Positions 38,546 to 50,738 of a stretch of DNA of 64,000 nucleotides are shown here, in pieces. Location: the NCBI GenBank assembly GCA_016712625.1, contig JADJQQ010000004.1, positions 62,001 through 126,000 on the forward strand, in the 5' to 3' direction. Both the position numbers and the translations under genes were made by a program. The number at the start of each line of letters is the position of its first letter. The stretch's first letter is position 1. The notes beneath the pieces were generated by a model. The model was not told the DNA's origin. It saw only the letters and a list, made by a program, of their open reading frames with translations, and ran no database searches. Origin of the DNA: Candidatus Competibacteraceae bacterium. Lineage in GTDB: Bacteria; Pseudomonadota; Gammaproteobacteria; Competibacterales; Competibacteraceae.

Positions 38546-38613
38546 CTGGCCAGAAAGCCTGGCCGGCCCAAAGTTCTGGTTGAACCCAGCGCTGGGCGCC
38601 GGGGGATTCGGGT

Positions 38614-39309
38614 TTAGAACGATAATGTGGCTTGATCCACCGCCAGGCCGGGACCCATGGTCGTAGAGACAGTCACCCGGCGAATGTAGATGCCCTTCGA
38701 CGTGGCGGGCTTAATCTTTTGCAGGTCATGCAGCAAAGCCTGTAAATTTTCCTGCAACTGGTTTGGCGCGAAATCCACCTTGCCGATGGTGCAGTGAATG
38801 ATGCCGGCCTTATCGGTGCGGTAGCGGACTTGCCCGGCTTTGGCGTTGCGAATCGCACCCGCCACGTCGGCGGTTACGGTGCCGACCTTGGGGTTGGGCA
38901 TCAACCCCCGTGGGCCGAGGATTTTACCAAGCTGGCCGACGACCCGCATGGCGTCTGGGGCCGCAATGACGACATCGAAATTTAGGTTTCCGGCCTTGAC
39001 TGATTCGGCCAGATCTTCGAAGCCAATAATGTCGGCCCCAGCGGCTTGGGCGGCGTCGGCGTTGGCGCCCTGAGCAAATACCGCTACCCGCACTGTTTTG
39101 CCCGTGCCATGGGGTAGTACAGTGGCGCTACGCACCACTTGATCGGATTTACGAGGATCGACGCCCAGGTTGACGGCCACATCCACCGACTCGCGGAATT
39201 TGACGCTGGATAAGTCTTTAAGCAAGGCAACGGCTTCGCCGATGGGATAAAACCTACCGGGAGTCAGCTTGGCGCGAATCGCTTGCAGGCGCTTGGTGAG
39301 TTTAGCCAT
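38614..39309 (-). CDS. rplA: 50S ribosomal protein L1
   Basis: 231 residues. AKLTKRLQAIRAKLTPGRFY and ESVDVAVNLGVDPRKSDQVV open the protein, and the L1 signature GPRGLMPNPKVGTVT is present with KAGQVRYRTDKAGIIHCTIG and the final TMGPGLAVDQATL. It forms the L1 stalk near the E-site and represses translation of its own operon with L11. It starts 3 nt after rplK. Confidence 0.96.
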   Translation of the reverse strand: MAKLTKRLQAIRAKLTPGRFYPIGEAVALLKDLSSVKFRESVDVAVNLGVDPRKSDQVVRSATVLPHGTGKTVRVAVFAQGANADAAQAAGADIIGFEDLAESVKAGNLNFDVVIAAPDAMRVVGQLGKILGPRGLMPNPKVGTVTADVAGAIRNAKAGQVRYRTDKAGIIHCTIGKVDFAPNQLQENLQALLHDLQKIKPATSKGIYIRRVTVSTTMGPGLAVDQATLSF

Positions 39310-39312
39310 CGC

Positions 39313-39744
39313 TCATACTCCCTGCACGTCGAGGCCCATGGAACGGGCGCTGCCGGCGATGGTGCGGACAGCGGCATCAAGGTCAGCCGCGGTCAGGTCA
39401 GGGGTCTTGGCCTTGGCGACTTCTTCTAGCTGGGCGCGCGTGACGGTGCCAATCTTCTTGGTATTGGGATTGGAGCTCCCCTTATCCAGGCCCAACGCCT
39501 TCCTCAGTAACACCGAGGCAGGCGGCGTCTTCATGATGAAGGTGAAGCTGCGGTCGCTATAAACCGTGATCACCACCGGAATGGGTAGGCCAGGCTCCAG
39601 ATGTTGAGTCTGTGCGTTGAAGGCCTTGCAGAATTCCATGATGTTAACCCCGTGTTGACCCAAGGCGGGGCCGACGGGGGGGCTGGGGTTAGCCTTGGCG
39701 GCCGCCACCTGCAATTTAACGTAGGCTGTAACTTTTTTTGCCAT
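39313..39744 (-). CDS. rplK: 50S ribosomal protein L11
   Basis: 143 residues from ATG 39744, behind AGGAG. AYVKLQVAAAKANPSPPVGP, ALGQHGVNIMEFCKAFN and the C-terminal ARSMGLDVQG are diagnostic. It binds the GTPase-associated centre of 23S rRNA and is needed for RelA activation. Co-translated with rplA. Confidence 0.96.
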   Translation of the reverse strand: MAKKVTAYVKLQVAAAKANPSPPVGPALGQHGVNIMEFCKAFNAQTQHLEPGLPIPVVITVYSDRSFTFIMKTPPASVLLRKALGLDKGSSNPNTKKIGTVTRAQLEEVAKAKTPDLTAADLDAAVRTIAGSARSMGLDVQGV

Positions 39745-39835
39745 TGTAACTCCTGACGGGTGCAAACGCCTTGCGGCTCCCCGAGTGAGCCACCCGATCA
39801 AGGGTGGCGGGTAAAGCGATTGATAAAACGACCGA

Positions 39836-40375
39836 TCAACGCGAAACTTTTTCGACTTGGCTGAATTCCAGTTCCACCGGCGTGGTGCGGCCGAAAATCA
39901 TGACCCCCACCCGCAGGCGGCTCTTTTCATAATTCACTTCTTCAACCACGCCTTCAAAATCGTTAAATGGACCATCGGTTACGCGCACCATTTCGCCCGG
40001 TTCGTAAAGCACCTTAGGTTTCGGCCGGTCAACGCCCTCCTGAACCCGCTGTAGGATCACTTGGGCTTCTTTTTCGGAAATCGGTGCTGGCTTGTCGCTG
40101 GTACCACCGATAAAACCTAGCACTTTAGGGACGTTACGCACCAAGTGCCAGGTGTCGTTGTCCATTTCCATCTGCACCAGCACGTAACCGGGAAAGAACT
40201 TGCGATCGCTTTTACGCTTCTGGCCATCTCGCATTTCCACAACTTCCTCGGTCGGCACCAGAACCTGACCAAAGCGATCTTTGAGTCCCTCACGATTGAT
40301 GCGTTCTAACAATGAGCGCTTAACGTGTTGCTCGAAGCCGGAATAAGCCTGTACCACGTACCATCGCATCGCCAT
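39836..40375 (-). CDS. nusG: Transcription termination/antitermination factor NusG
   Basis: 179 residues. The NGN domain starts WYVVQAYSGFEQHVKRSLLE and includes GYVLVQMEMDNDTWHLVRNV and GGTSDKPAPIS; the C-terminal KOW motif is GPFNDFEGVVEEVNYEKSRL, ending VELEFSQVEKV. It couples RNA polymerase to Rho or ribosomes. ATG 40375 or 40369 may be the start. It follows secE by 15 nt. Confidence 0.95.
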   Translation of the reverse strand: MAMRWYVVQAYSGFEQHVKRSLLERINREGLKDRFGQVLVPTEEVVEMRDGQKRKSDRKFFPGYVLVQMEMDNDTWHLVRNVPKVLGFIGGTSDKPAPISEKEAQVILQRVQEGVDRPKPKVLYEPGEMVRVTDGPFNDFEGVVEEVNYEKSRLRVGVMIFGRTTPVELEFSQVEKVSR

Positions 40376-40390
40376 GCCGACATCGCTCCG

Positions 40391-40768
40391 CTAACCGGTA
40401 ATCAGTCGAACCAGCCAAAATAACACTACGTCCAACAGCCATAGCAGCAAGCCCATCACTACCACCATGGCGATCACAATCAAGGTTGTTTGAGTAGTTT
40501 CAGCGCGTGTCGGCCAAACGACTTTGCGCAGTTCAGCGCGCGAACCTTGAATGAATTCGAGGGTTTCAGAACCCACCGCGGTTTTTAAGGCGATAACCAT
40601 GGCCATGCCAATCGCCGCCAGTAAGCCGATGACTCGCACCAATAGTGAAGAATTGGCGAAGGTGTAAAACGCCACCAACGCCAGCACGATCAAAGTGCCA
40701 GCCGCGAACAGCTTGTAAGTGTCAGTACGATTGGCGGCGGCTTGCGTTTCAGGCTTCGTCAAATTCAT
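40391..40768 (-). CDS. secE: Preprotein translocase subunit SecE
   Basis: 125 residues with three transmembrane segments, as in gammaproteobacterial SecE. Helices lie near 18-38 and 43-65, and the conserved amphipathic part FIQGSRAELRKVVWPTRAET precedes the final helix at IVIAMVVVMGLLLWLLDVV. It clamps SecY in the translocon. It lies between tRNA-Trp and nusG. Confidence 0.94.
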   Translation of the reverse strand: MNLTKPETQAAANRTDTYKLFAAGTLIVLALVAFYTFANSSLLVRVIGLLAAIGMAMVIALKTAVGSETLEFIQGSRAELRKVVWPTRAETTQTTLIVIAMVVVMGLLLWLLDVVLFWLVRLITG

Positions 40769-40849
40769 GCGGGTTTCGGTTTTGAATGCCCAAGGGGAAT
40801 TTCTCGCACCAGCTCGGGCGAACGAAATTCAAGATCTGCCACGAAAAAG

Positions 40850-40925
<76 letters not shown>

Positions 40926-40983
40926 GTAAAAAGTGATGAGGTGGAGCGCGTGAGGCGTTCCACCTCGTTGACTGTGTCGAAAG

Positions 40984-42173
<1,190 letters not shown>

Positions 42174-42245
42174 CCAGGCACTCCCCTATACAGCTACTCA
42201 GAGCCCGATATTCGCAACGCATTAAGGACATAAGACACTTCGAAG

Positions 42246-42321
<76 letters not shown>

Positions 42322-42348
42322 TCAAAATCTTAAAAATTTCTGCTGTTT

Positions 42349-42422
<74 letters not shown>

Positions 42423-42509
42423 CTGACCATACGATGAAGTCAAATGGAATTGGCACTGGCGCGATCCATCGACGCTGCCATGATGCCAATCTAAGAAACT
42501 TATTTCGTG

Positions 42510-42594
<85 letters not shown>

Positions 42595-42608
42595 AAAATT
42601 GAGTCGCG

Positions 42609-42638
42609 TATTTTGGATGGAAAAAGTGCGGTTGTCAA
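42609..42638 (-). promoter_or_regulatory. Promoter of the tRNA-tuf operon
   Basis: On the minus strand a perfect -35 TTGACA (42638-42633) is followed after 18 nt by an AAAATA -10 (42614-42609), or after 17 nt by CAAAAT. A GC-rich discriminator CGCGACTC follows just before tRNA-Tyr. Such discriminators mark stable-RNA promoters under stringent control. Start site about 42602. Confidence 0.65.
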
Positions 42639-42785
42639 TCATTGCGCTAAGTTTTATAGCTGATCACGTTCTATAGCTGAGTATAGACTCGTTATAAGGG
42701 CAACATATGTATATTTAAAATTACATAAAGCTTAATTCCCGCTTTGAAATATTCATTTTTTGAGCAACAATATGGCAAAATCAAA

Positions 42786-42815
42786 TTGAGTAAGGCAGGA
42801 ACCCAAGGTTATACT
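42786..42815 (+). promoter_or_regulatory. Promoter of plus-strand tRNA-Thr
   Basis: TTGAGT (-35) and TATACT (-10, five of six matches) are separated by 18 nt and lie 27 nt upstream of the tRNA gene. The spacer and position fit a sigma-70 promoter. Confidence 0.5.
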
Positions 42816-42841
42816 GATCATCTAACCATTGATCATAGTAA

Positions 42842-42918
42842 GCTGGCGTAGCTCAGTTCGGTAGAGCAGCTGATTTGTAATCAGCCGGTCGGGGGTTCGA
42901 TTCCCTTCGCCAGCTCCA
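42842..42918 (+). tRNA. tRNA-Thr (TGT)
   Basis: 77 nt with CCA. Acceptor stem GCTGGCG pairs with CGCCAGC and the anticodon loop TTTGTAA gives TGT. In E. coli the equivalent thrU leads the thrU-tyrU-glyT-thrT-tufB transcript. Here it is on the opposite strand, with its own promoter and terminator. Confidence 0.96.
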
Positions 42919-42952
42919 ACGCTTTTGATTATCTATTTGTTTTTGTGGTTTT

Positions 42953-42979
42953 AACAGCCAGCATGTGTGGCTGTTTTTC
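42953..42979 (+). terminator. Intrinsic terminator of tRNA-Thr (TGT)
   Basis: Stem ACAGCCA with TGGCTGT around a 7-nt loop, then TTTTTCT. It lies 35 nt after the tRNA gene and isolates the tRNA as a monocistronic unit. Confidence 0.8.
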
Positions 42980-43063
42980 TAGTTCACCCCCTAATTATAA
43001 TGCTCCTTAATTTAAGATACTTTAGGAGGAGCAAGTTAAGCACTGCCAGAGGTGATGTGATTT

Positions 43064-44136
43064 ATGGTGCTTTATGGAAGAACCAGCCAGAAGTTTGCTA
43101 AAAACTTTAGATCAATGCGCTCGTTACTAGTTTGCTTTATTTTATCTTTGTGGTTTATGGATGGCTTTGCCAAGCAAGTTACTCTTGCGTGGGATGCTAA
43201 TACGGAGCGCAATGCCGCTGGATATCGATTGTACTACGGATTGTCGAGCAGGGCCTATACATCAATACGTGATGTGGGTGATCAAACCAGCTACACGCTT
43301 TCTGATCTTGAAGAGGATAAGACCTATTATTTCGCTGTCACAGCCTACAATTTTAAGCAAACAGTTGAAAGTGATTTTTCGAATGAAGTCAATACTTCGG
43401 GTAATAATGGCGTACGATCAGCTTCTCAAGAAAGTCCGAGCGCGGGGTCTTATGAGAGTGGGATCGGGATTATCCGGGGCTGGGCGTGTAACGCATCGAC
43501 GATTGAAGTCGAGATTGATGATGGCGAGCGGATGAAGGCGGCGTATGGGACGCAACGCGAGGATACCGGCTCAGTGTGTGGTAGAACGGATACCGGCTAT
43601 GGCTTAACCTATAACTGGAACCGCCTGGGCGATGGAGAAACGCCACCGCCACCGCCACCGCCAATAACGGCATGGCGCACCCAAATACCGTGGTTTTCGC
43701 AGATCGCTTTTCTTCCATGGTCGCTTCTCAAGAAAGTCCGAGCGCGGGGTCTTATGAGAGTGGGATCGGGATTATCCGGGGCTGGGCGTGTAACGCATCG
43801 ACGATTGAAGTCGAGATTGATGGTGGCGAGCGGATGAAGGCGGCGTATGGGACGCAACGCGAGGATACCGGTTCAGTGTGTGGTAGAACGGATACCGGCT
43901 ATGGCTTAACCTATAACTGGAACCGCCTGGGCGATGGAAAACACACCCTGCGTGTTTACGCCGATGGCGTGGAGTTTGGTCGCGTCCGTTTTACTGTAAC
44001 CACTCTTGGGCATGACTATTTAAAAGATCTACCCATTTATGAACGCACCTTGTCAAATTTCCCAACGACGGGCAAGGACACTACGCTGCGTTGGTCTGAA
44101 GCGCACCAGAATTTTATTATTGTGGGAGTGCAATAA
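43064..44136 (+). CDS. Secreted FN3 protein with duplicated Ig-like domain (one indel)
   Basis: About 357 residues after correction. A signal-like hydrophobic segment (LLVCFILSLWFMDGFA) precedes a fibronectin type III domain (VTLAWDANTERNAAGYRLYY through TYYFAVTAYN). Two copies of a further domain follow, each with SPSAGSYESGIGIIRGWACN and IEVEIDDGERMKAAYG (or DGG). The last has GKHTLRVYADGVEFGRVRFT, then a C-terminal LRWSEAHQNFIIVG. The first reading frame runs out after copy 1 in a CCACCGCCACCG stretch; one A added at the AAA near 43638-43640 restores frame. The domain resembles the secreted protein at 3694-4305. Likely extracellular; substrate unknown. Confidence 0.65.
43421..43636 (+). 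repeat. Direct repeat copy 1 (216 bp)
   Basis: Identical to 43723-43938 except for two substitutions that I can see. The offset is 302 bp. With the missing base restored the offset becomes 303 bp, that is 101 codons, so the duplication would be in frame. This agrees with the frame break being an error. Confidence 0.8.
43723..43938 (+). repeat. Direct repeat copy 2 (216 bp)
   Basis: Second copy, coding for the C-terminal Ig-like domain of the FN3 protein. Very low divergence means a recent tandem duplication, gene conversion or an assembly artefact. Confidence 0.8.
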
Positions 44137-44224
44137 ATAAATCGAGCTCCGTATTAGGTGCGGTTTATTTCGCTCATGAACGGCCGTACAAATGGCTACT
44201 CTCAATTGGCGTTTATTGGAAATC

Positions 44225-44614
44225 ATGCCCTTATCAGCGAAGGTGTGGTTAGTATCAGGTAGTATCGGAATGTTATTGGCCGTGGCGGCGGGGGCGTTTG
44301 GCGCGCACGGCCTGAAAAAGATACTTGCCCCCGATCTCATGAACGTCTACCAAACTGCGGTTCATTATCATATCTATCATGCCTTTGGCCTGCTGGTGAT
44401 TGGATTGCTTGCTTTGTATTTGCCTTCGGCGGCGCTTTTGCGGTGGGCGGGTCTCTTGATGATTGTGGGGTTGCTCCTGTTCTCGGGTAGTCTGTATGCG
44501 CTGAGCCTGAGCGGTATTCGCTGGCTGGGTGCGATCACTCCCGTGGGAGGCATCGCGTTGCTGGCGGCTTGGCTGCTGGTTACGGCCGCCGTCATAACAG
44601 CGGAGGGGACTTAA
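44225..44614 (+). CDS. DUF423 family membrane protein
   Basis: About 129 residues with four transmembrane helices. VAAGAFGAHGLKKILAPDLM is the DUF423 signature, followed by QTAVHYHIYHAFGLLVIGLL and GAITPVGGIALLAAW. The family (YgdD type) is widespread and its function is unknown. ATG 44225 is preferred to an upstream ATG at 44192. Confidence 0.88.
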   Translation: MPLSAKVWLVSGSIGMLLAVAAGAFGAHGLKKILAPDLMNVYQTAVHYHIYHAFGLLVIGLLALYLPSAALLRWAGLLMIVGLLLFSGSLYALSLSGIRWLGAITPVGGIALLAAWLLVTAAVITAEGT

Positions 44615-44676
44615 TTCGACTTAAAGATGTGCGATTCAAATTCATTCCGCGAAAACAAAATACCAGTGAGGACGAT

Positions 44677-45372
44677 GTGGACCATGCGGATAAGACTTAT
44701 GCCTTGGGATTCGATGTTTACGGTACGCTCGTCGATCCCTTGGCGCTGGCCGAGCCACTGGAAGCGCTCGTCGGCGAACAAGCGGCCCCATTTGCCGGGT
44801 TATGGCGAGCCAAGCAGTTGGAGTTTTCATTTCGGCGCGGTTTGATGCGGCGCTATGTTGACTTCGATGTGTGTACCTGGCAGGCCCTTCGCTATACCCA
44901 ACAGGCTTTAGGTTGTCAGCTGCCAGAGTCCGATCAGGCGCGCTTGATGGATGCCTACCTGCGCTTACCGGTATTTGCCGAAGTCGTCGCCAGCCTGAAG
45001 GCCTTGAAGAGCCAAGGCCATCGGTTGATGGCCTTCTCAAACGGAGTAGAGGCCAGCATTCGCGCCTTATTGACTAATGCGGGGGTGTTGCCGCATCTGG
45101 AAGATGTGGTCAGCGTGGATGATTTGCGCACCTTCAAACCCGATCCCGCGGTCTATGCTTATCTGGCCCAACGAACTGGCCGCCCGCCCGGTGAAACCTG
45201 GCTGATCTCCAGCAATGGGTGGGACGTGATTGGCGCGAAAGCGGCGGGTTTGCGCGCGGTTTGGGTCAAACGCCAGCCAGAGGCGGTGTTCGATCCGTGG
45301 GATGTCGAACCTGATCTTATAGTGAGTCAGCTCGATGAACTACCGTTGCGATTCGGGCGAGTGGCGGATTGA
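44677..45372 (+). CDS. HAD-family (S)-2-haloacid dehalogenase-like hydrolase
   Basis: About 231 residues. Nucleophile Asp in GFDVYGTLVDPLAL, motif II Ser in LMAFSNGVEASIRALL, Lys in VDDLRTFKPDPAVYAYL, and ETWLISSNGWDVIGAKAAGL with ISSNGWDV as usual for type II dehalogenases. The reaction would be hydrolysis of a 2-haloalkanoic acid; many members act on unknown substrates. GTG 44677 follows GAGGA, and the longer frame overlaps DUF423. It converges with the DUF938 gene with a 2-nt gap. Confidence 0.85.
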   Translation: MDHADKTYALGFDVYGTLVDPLALAEPLEALVGEQAAPFAGLWRAKQLEFSFRRGLMRRYVDFDVCTWQALRYTQQALGCQLPESDQARLMDAYLRLPVFAEVVASLKALKSQGHRLMAFSNGVEASIRALLTNAGVLPHLEDVVSVDDLRTFKPDPAVYAYLAQRTGRPPGETWLISSNGWDVIGAKAAGLRAVWVKRQPEAVFDPWDVEPDLIVSQLDELPLRFGRVAD

Positions 45373-45374
45373 GC

Positions 45375-45971
45375 TTATCGTCGAACCCAGACCAATGTCC
45401 GGTTGTTGACCGGCATCGGGCAGTCCTCTACAAGGTCTAACCTATTAACGTCGGCCAGCCGGCTAATATCGTCGAAATCGCGGAGACCGCTAGCCGGGTC
45501 GCGGGATCGCAGCCAGCGGTCAAAAGTAGCGTTGCTGGGACTGGTGTAAAGACCGCCGTAGTTGAAAGGGCCGTACAGGCAGAACAGGCCATCAGGCTCC
45601 AAGACTCGCCCGATGCCCTGAAACAGGCATTCCACCGCGCCCCAGGCCATGATATGGGTGGTATTGGCCGAAAAGACGCCATCGGCGCGCTCTACCGGCC
45701 AAGGTTCGCGGCAGACATCAAGTTCCAGCGGGGCGGGTAGGTTCGCTAAACGGGCCTCATCGAACCAAAGTTTGATGCCCGGCAGATTGTCGGCGAGATC
45801 GGTGGCTTGCCACTCCAAATACGGCAGCGCCCGCGCGAAATGAACCGCGTGCTGGCCGGTGCCGCTCCCGATTTCCAGCATGAGGCCCGGATGGGTAAAA
45901 AAGCGTCGTAGCACTTCCAAAATGGGCGCTTTGTTTTGCTCGCATGCTTCGGAAAAGGGTTTGGCGTTCAT
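45375..45971 (-). CDS. DUF938 SAM-dependent methyltransferase
   Basis: 198 residues. SAM-binding loop LEIGSGTGQHAVHFARALP, then an acidic residue in LELDVCREPW and a DUF938-specific run SANTTHIMAWGAVECLFQGI with CLYGPFNYGGLYTSPSNATF. The class I methyltransferase fold is complete; the substrate is unknown. Confidence 0.85.
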   Translation of the reverse strand: MNAKPFSEACEQNKAPILEVLRRFFTHPGLMLEIGSGTGQHAVHFARALPYLEWQATDLADNLPGIKLWFDEARLANLPAPLELDVCREPWPVERADGVFSANTTHIMAWGAVECLFQGIGRVLEPDGLFCLYGPFNYGGLYTSPSNATFDRWLRSRDPASGLRDFDDISRLADVNRLDLVEDCPMPVNNRTLVWVRR

Positions 45972-45998
45972 GGCGCTCGCGGTGGTTTAACCATTAAA

Positions 45999-46020
45999 AC
46001 GGCCGGGTTACGCCGGCCGT
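45999..46020 (-). terminator. Intrinsic terminator of hppA
   Basis: 8-bp stem ACGGCCGG with CCGGCCGT, 6-nt loop, followed on minus by TTTTAA. It lies about 30 nt beyond the pyrophosphatase stop. Confidence 0.7.
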
Positions 46021-46050
46021 TGGGGTTTGAGCGGATGCGGCCGGCGCGCT

Positions 46051-48087
<2,037 letters not shown>

Positions 48088-48269
48088 TATTTTTTCTCCG
48101 TGGGTTGCTTGAATCTTGGCAATGCTCCCATGCGCGACGGCCAAGGGTAGGTAATAATACCCGATTGGGGCGTCGCGAATCCGAGCAATCGAAGTTGGTA
48201 TCCGGTGGGATTCGGCATGATCGCCGCCACCGGTTCGACCGGTTTAAATCCAGCGGGAGAGATTCAATA

Positions 48270-48698
48270 ATGAAGTGCAAACACTACATGCTGTCAGCGC
48301 CCACCTACGTGCTCGATACGGCGCCGCTGTCGGAAGCACTGTCTGTCATGATCCGCAAGCACATGCAGGATTTGATGGTGGTCAACGAAAAAGGGGAGTT
48401 CCTCGGCACGATCACCTCATTCGCTTTTTCCAAAATGTTGTTGCCGCCGGAGCCGCAACTGCCCGATGACGCCGAACGGGAGTCGGCCGAGGATGTCGAT
48501 AACCGCTTGATGCCGCATCTGCACCGTAAAGTGGTTGATTTCGTCGGCTCTCACCCCGTTGTCCAAGCTGAAGCACCACTTTCCGAGGCGCTGAAATTAT
48601 TGGCGGAGGGCTATTTGCGCCTGCCGGTGATCGACCAGGATCGTAAGCTAGTCGGCGCGCTGTCGTCGCTGACGATTCTCCGGCGGTTCCGTTTCTGA
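48270..48698 (+). CDS. CBS-domain protein
   Basis: 142 residues with two CBS repeats. Motifs are YVLDTAPLSEALSVMIRKHM then DLMVVNEKGEFLGTITSFAF, and ADAPLSEAL-like EAPLSEALKLLAEGYLRLPV. CBS pairs bind adenosyl ligands as sensors. It diverges from hppA across a short promoter gap. GGGAGAG precedes ATG 48270. Confidence 0.8.
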   Translation: MKCKHYMLSAPTYVLDTAPLSEALSVMIRKHMQDLMVVNEKGEFLGTITSFAFSKMLLPPEPQLPDDAERESAEDVDNRLMPHLHRKVVDFVGSHPVVQAEAPLSEALKLLAEGYLRLPVIDQDRKLVGALSSLTILRRFRF

Positions 48699-48840
48699 GC
48701 GCGACGAAAGTTCGTTCGCCGCGCGGCTTGCGGGACTAGCAACTTCGGTGCGAGTTTCCCGGCTGACCTATACTGAATACGTCAAATGGCGTAGGCCGGA
48801 TGACAATGTTTTGGCGTGGTGAATCATCCTACTGGCAAGC

Positions 48841-48930
48841 GGTTGTTTCCCCGCTAGTGAGGGAAAACGGCCGCAACTGGAATGTCAGCGGCGCGCCGTG
48901 GATTGTTTCCCCGCGGGCAAGGGAATAACC
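48841..48930 (+). repeat. Two imperfect 30-nt repeats with 60-nt period
   Basis: TTGTTTCCCCGC occurs at 48843 and 48903, followed after a few bases by GAGGGAAAAC and AAGGGAATAAC. Each copy can fold (TTTCCC with GGGAAA, and TTCCC with GGGAA). The starts are exactly 60 nt apart. In the frame of the next gene both read GCFPASEGK and DCFPAGKG, so a 20-codon peptide repeat is the simplest view. Confidence 0.4.
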
Positions 48931-50544
48931 GACGGTTATAAACAAGCGGCCGTGAAACAGGTGTGGTTGAAGAAAATCCGGGTGGTGGTGTCGCTGATAT
49001 TTCTGGCGCTCACCACCCTGCTGTTCGTGGATTTCGAGCGGATGGGCGAAACGCCGGCCGCTACCGTGTTGCTGTATCCGCAATTCGTACCCTCGCTGTT
49101 GAAATTTACCCAGACCTTGGCGTGGGCCGCCACCGGTTTTCTGGCGGTGCTCGCGCTGACACTGTTGTTCGGTCGGGTCTACTGCTCGATGATTTGTCCG
49201 CTGGGCACTTTGCAGGATATCGTGATCCGGGTCGCCGCCAAGTTGCGCTGGCCGCGCCGAGTAAAGTTCCTTTATCAGAACCCCAACGACCGGCTGCGTT
49301 ATGGCGTGCTGGCCTTGGTGGCTATGTCGTTTTTGGGCGGTGGCGCGTTGGGATTGCGCTTGCTGGATCCATTCAGCAACTACGGCCGGATCGCGAGCGA
49401 TTTGTTTCGCCCTTTGTACGTCGCCGCGCACAACGGAGCGGGTCAGCTGTTGGAAACAGTAGGTATTAACGGGCCGATTCCGCTGCAATGGAAAGCGCCA
49501 TCGCCAGTGACGCTGACCATTTCAATCGTTTTACTGGCTGGATTGCTGTGGTTGAGCGCGACTCGAGGGCGGCTATTTTGTAATACCTTGTGTCCAGTTG
49601 GCGCTTTGCTCGGTTTGGTCGCCCGCTTTGCCTTGTTCAAAATCCGCATTCCCAAAGGCGCCTGTATCCTCTGCGCTCGATGCTCGATCAATTGCAAGGC
49701 CGGTTGTATTCGCCTGAAAACCAAGGAAGTTGATTTTAGCCGATGCGTGGCCTGTTTTAATTGCATTACGGTTTGCGAAGCGCACGGTATCGGTTACGCG
49801 CGGCCAGCGCCGGTGATTTTTCATCCCTCACCGCCGACAGCGCGCTCCCAAGATGGAAAAGGCGTGACGCGGCGCACGCTGCTGCATGGCGCGGCCTTGT
49901 TTTTGGTCGTTTCGATCGGATTGGCCCACCGAGCGGGCATTGGCGCCAAACCGCGCAATCGCGTACCCAGCACGGTTGTCATCCCTCGACACGGGCCGGT
50001 GGCTCCCCCCGGCGCGGGCAGCTTGGCTCGCTTCAACGAGCTTTGCATCGCTTGTCATCTCTGCGTCAGCGCCTGTCCCTACGGCGTATTACAGCCCGCT
50101 GTGTTGGATTATGGGTTGTTGGGGTTATTGCAACCGCGAATGGATTACGCGGCTGGCTATTGCAGCTATGAATGCCATCGCTGCGGTCAAATTTGCCCAA
50201 CTGGCGCGATTCGTCCGCTGGATTTGCCCACCAAGCAGATCACTCAAATGGGCGTGGCCCGGTTTATCCGGGATAATTGTATCGTGCACACCGACCATAG
50301 CCGCTGCGGTCTATGCGCTGATTATTGCCCGACCAAGGCCGTGCATCTGGTTCCCTATCAGGATGGACTGACGATCCCGGAACTGACGGAAACGCTCTGT
50401 GTCGGTTGCGGCAGCTGTGAAAATGCCTGTCCGGTCCGACCGTACCGGGCGATCTATGTGGACGGCCATCCGGTCCAAAAACTGGCCGAACGGCCTCGCG
50501 CGAAACCCCTCGGACCGGAAGATCAGGGTGAAATCACCTTTTGA
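48898..50544 (+). CDS. NapH/NapG-like fused polyferredoxin membrane protein
   Basis: About 548 residues. The N-terminal half has hydrophobic helices and CSMICPLGTLQDIV and CNTLCPVGALLGL cysteine motifs of the NapH/MauN type. Four-iron clusters follow (CILCARCSINCKAGC, CVACFNCITVC). Near residue 324 an internal VTRRTLLHGAALFLVV twin-Arg segment leads into a NapG/MauM-like half with CIACHLCVSACP, CHRCGQICP, CGLCADYCP and CVGCGSCENACP. It should relay electrons from membrane quinol to a periplasmic reductase. No napA or napB is near it. The start is GTG 48898, or GTG 48952. Confidence 0.75.
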   Translation: MDCFPAGKGITDGYKQAAVKQVWLKKIRVVVSLIFLALTTLLFVDFERMGETPAATVLLYPQFVPSLLKFTQTLAWAATGFLAVLALTLLFGRVYCSMICPLGTLQDIVIRVAAKLRWPRRVKFLYQNPNDRLRYGVLALVAMSFLGGGALGLRLLDPFSNYGRIASDLFRPLYVAAHNGAGQLLETVGINGPIPLQWKAPSPVTLTISIVLLAGLLWLSATRGRLFCNTLCPVGALLGLVARFALFKIRIPKGACILCARCSINCKAGCIRLKTKEVDFSRCVACFNCITVCEAHGIGYARPAPVIFHPSPPTARSQDGKGVTRRTLLHGAALFLVVSIGLAHRAGIGAKPRNRVPSTVVIPRHGPVAPPGAGSLARFNELCIACHLCVSACPYGVLQPAVLDYGLLGLLQPRMDYAAGYCSYECHRCGQICPTGAIRPLDLPTKQITQMGVARFIRDNCIVHTDHSRCGLCADYCPTKAVHLVPYQDGLTIPELTETLCVGCGSCENACPVRPYRAIYVDGHPVQKLAERPRAKPLGPEDQGEITF

Positions 50545-50738
50545 TGACCTCCATCCCAGGTGATGTGGGTCGCTGGGTCGCTAATGACGACGCTGAATTT
50601 TAGCGGCTGGCCCCACGGTGGATTTTGTCTTCTGTTGCCAAGAGGAGAGCGTCAATGCTGGCGGGTGGTCTTGGTTCGGCTTGTCGGTAGCGATCCCTCG
50701 TAAGCGGCGAGTGGCCTGACAAAACAATCGGGTGTGGT

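Noticed and set aside
48841..48930. CRISPR array
   Set aside because: There are only two unequal copies, no cas genes, and the copies lie in a coding frame.
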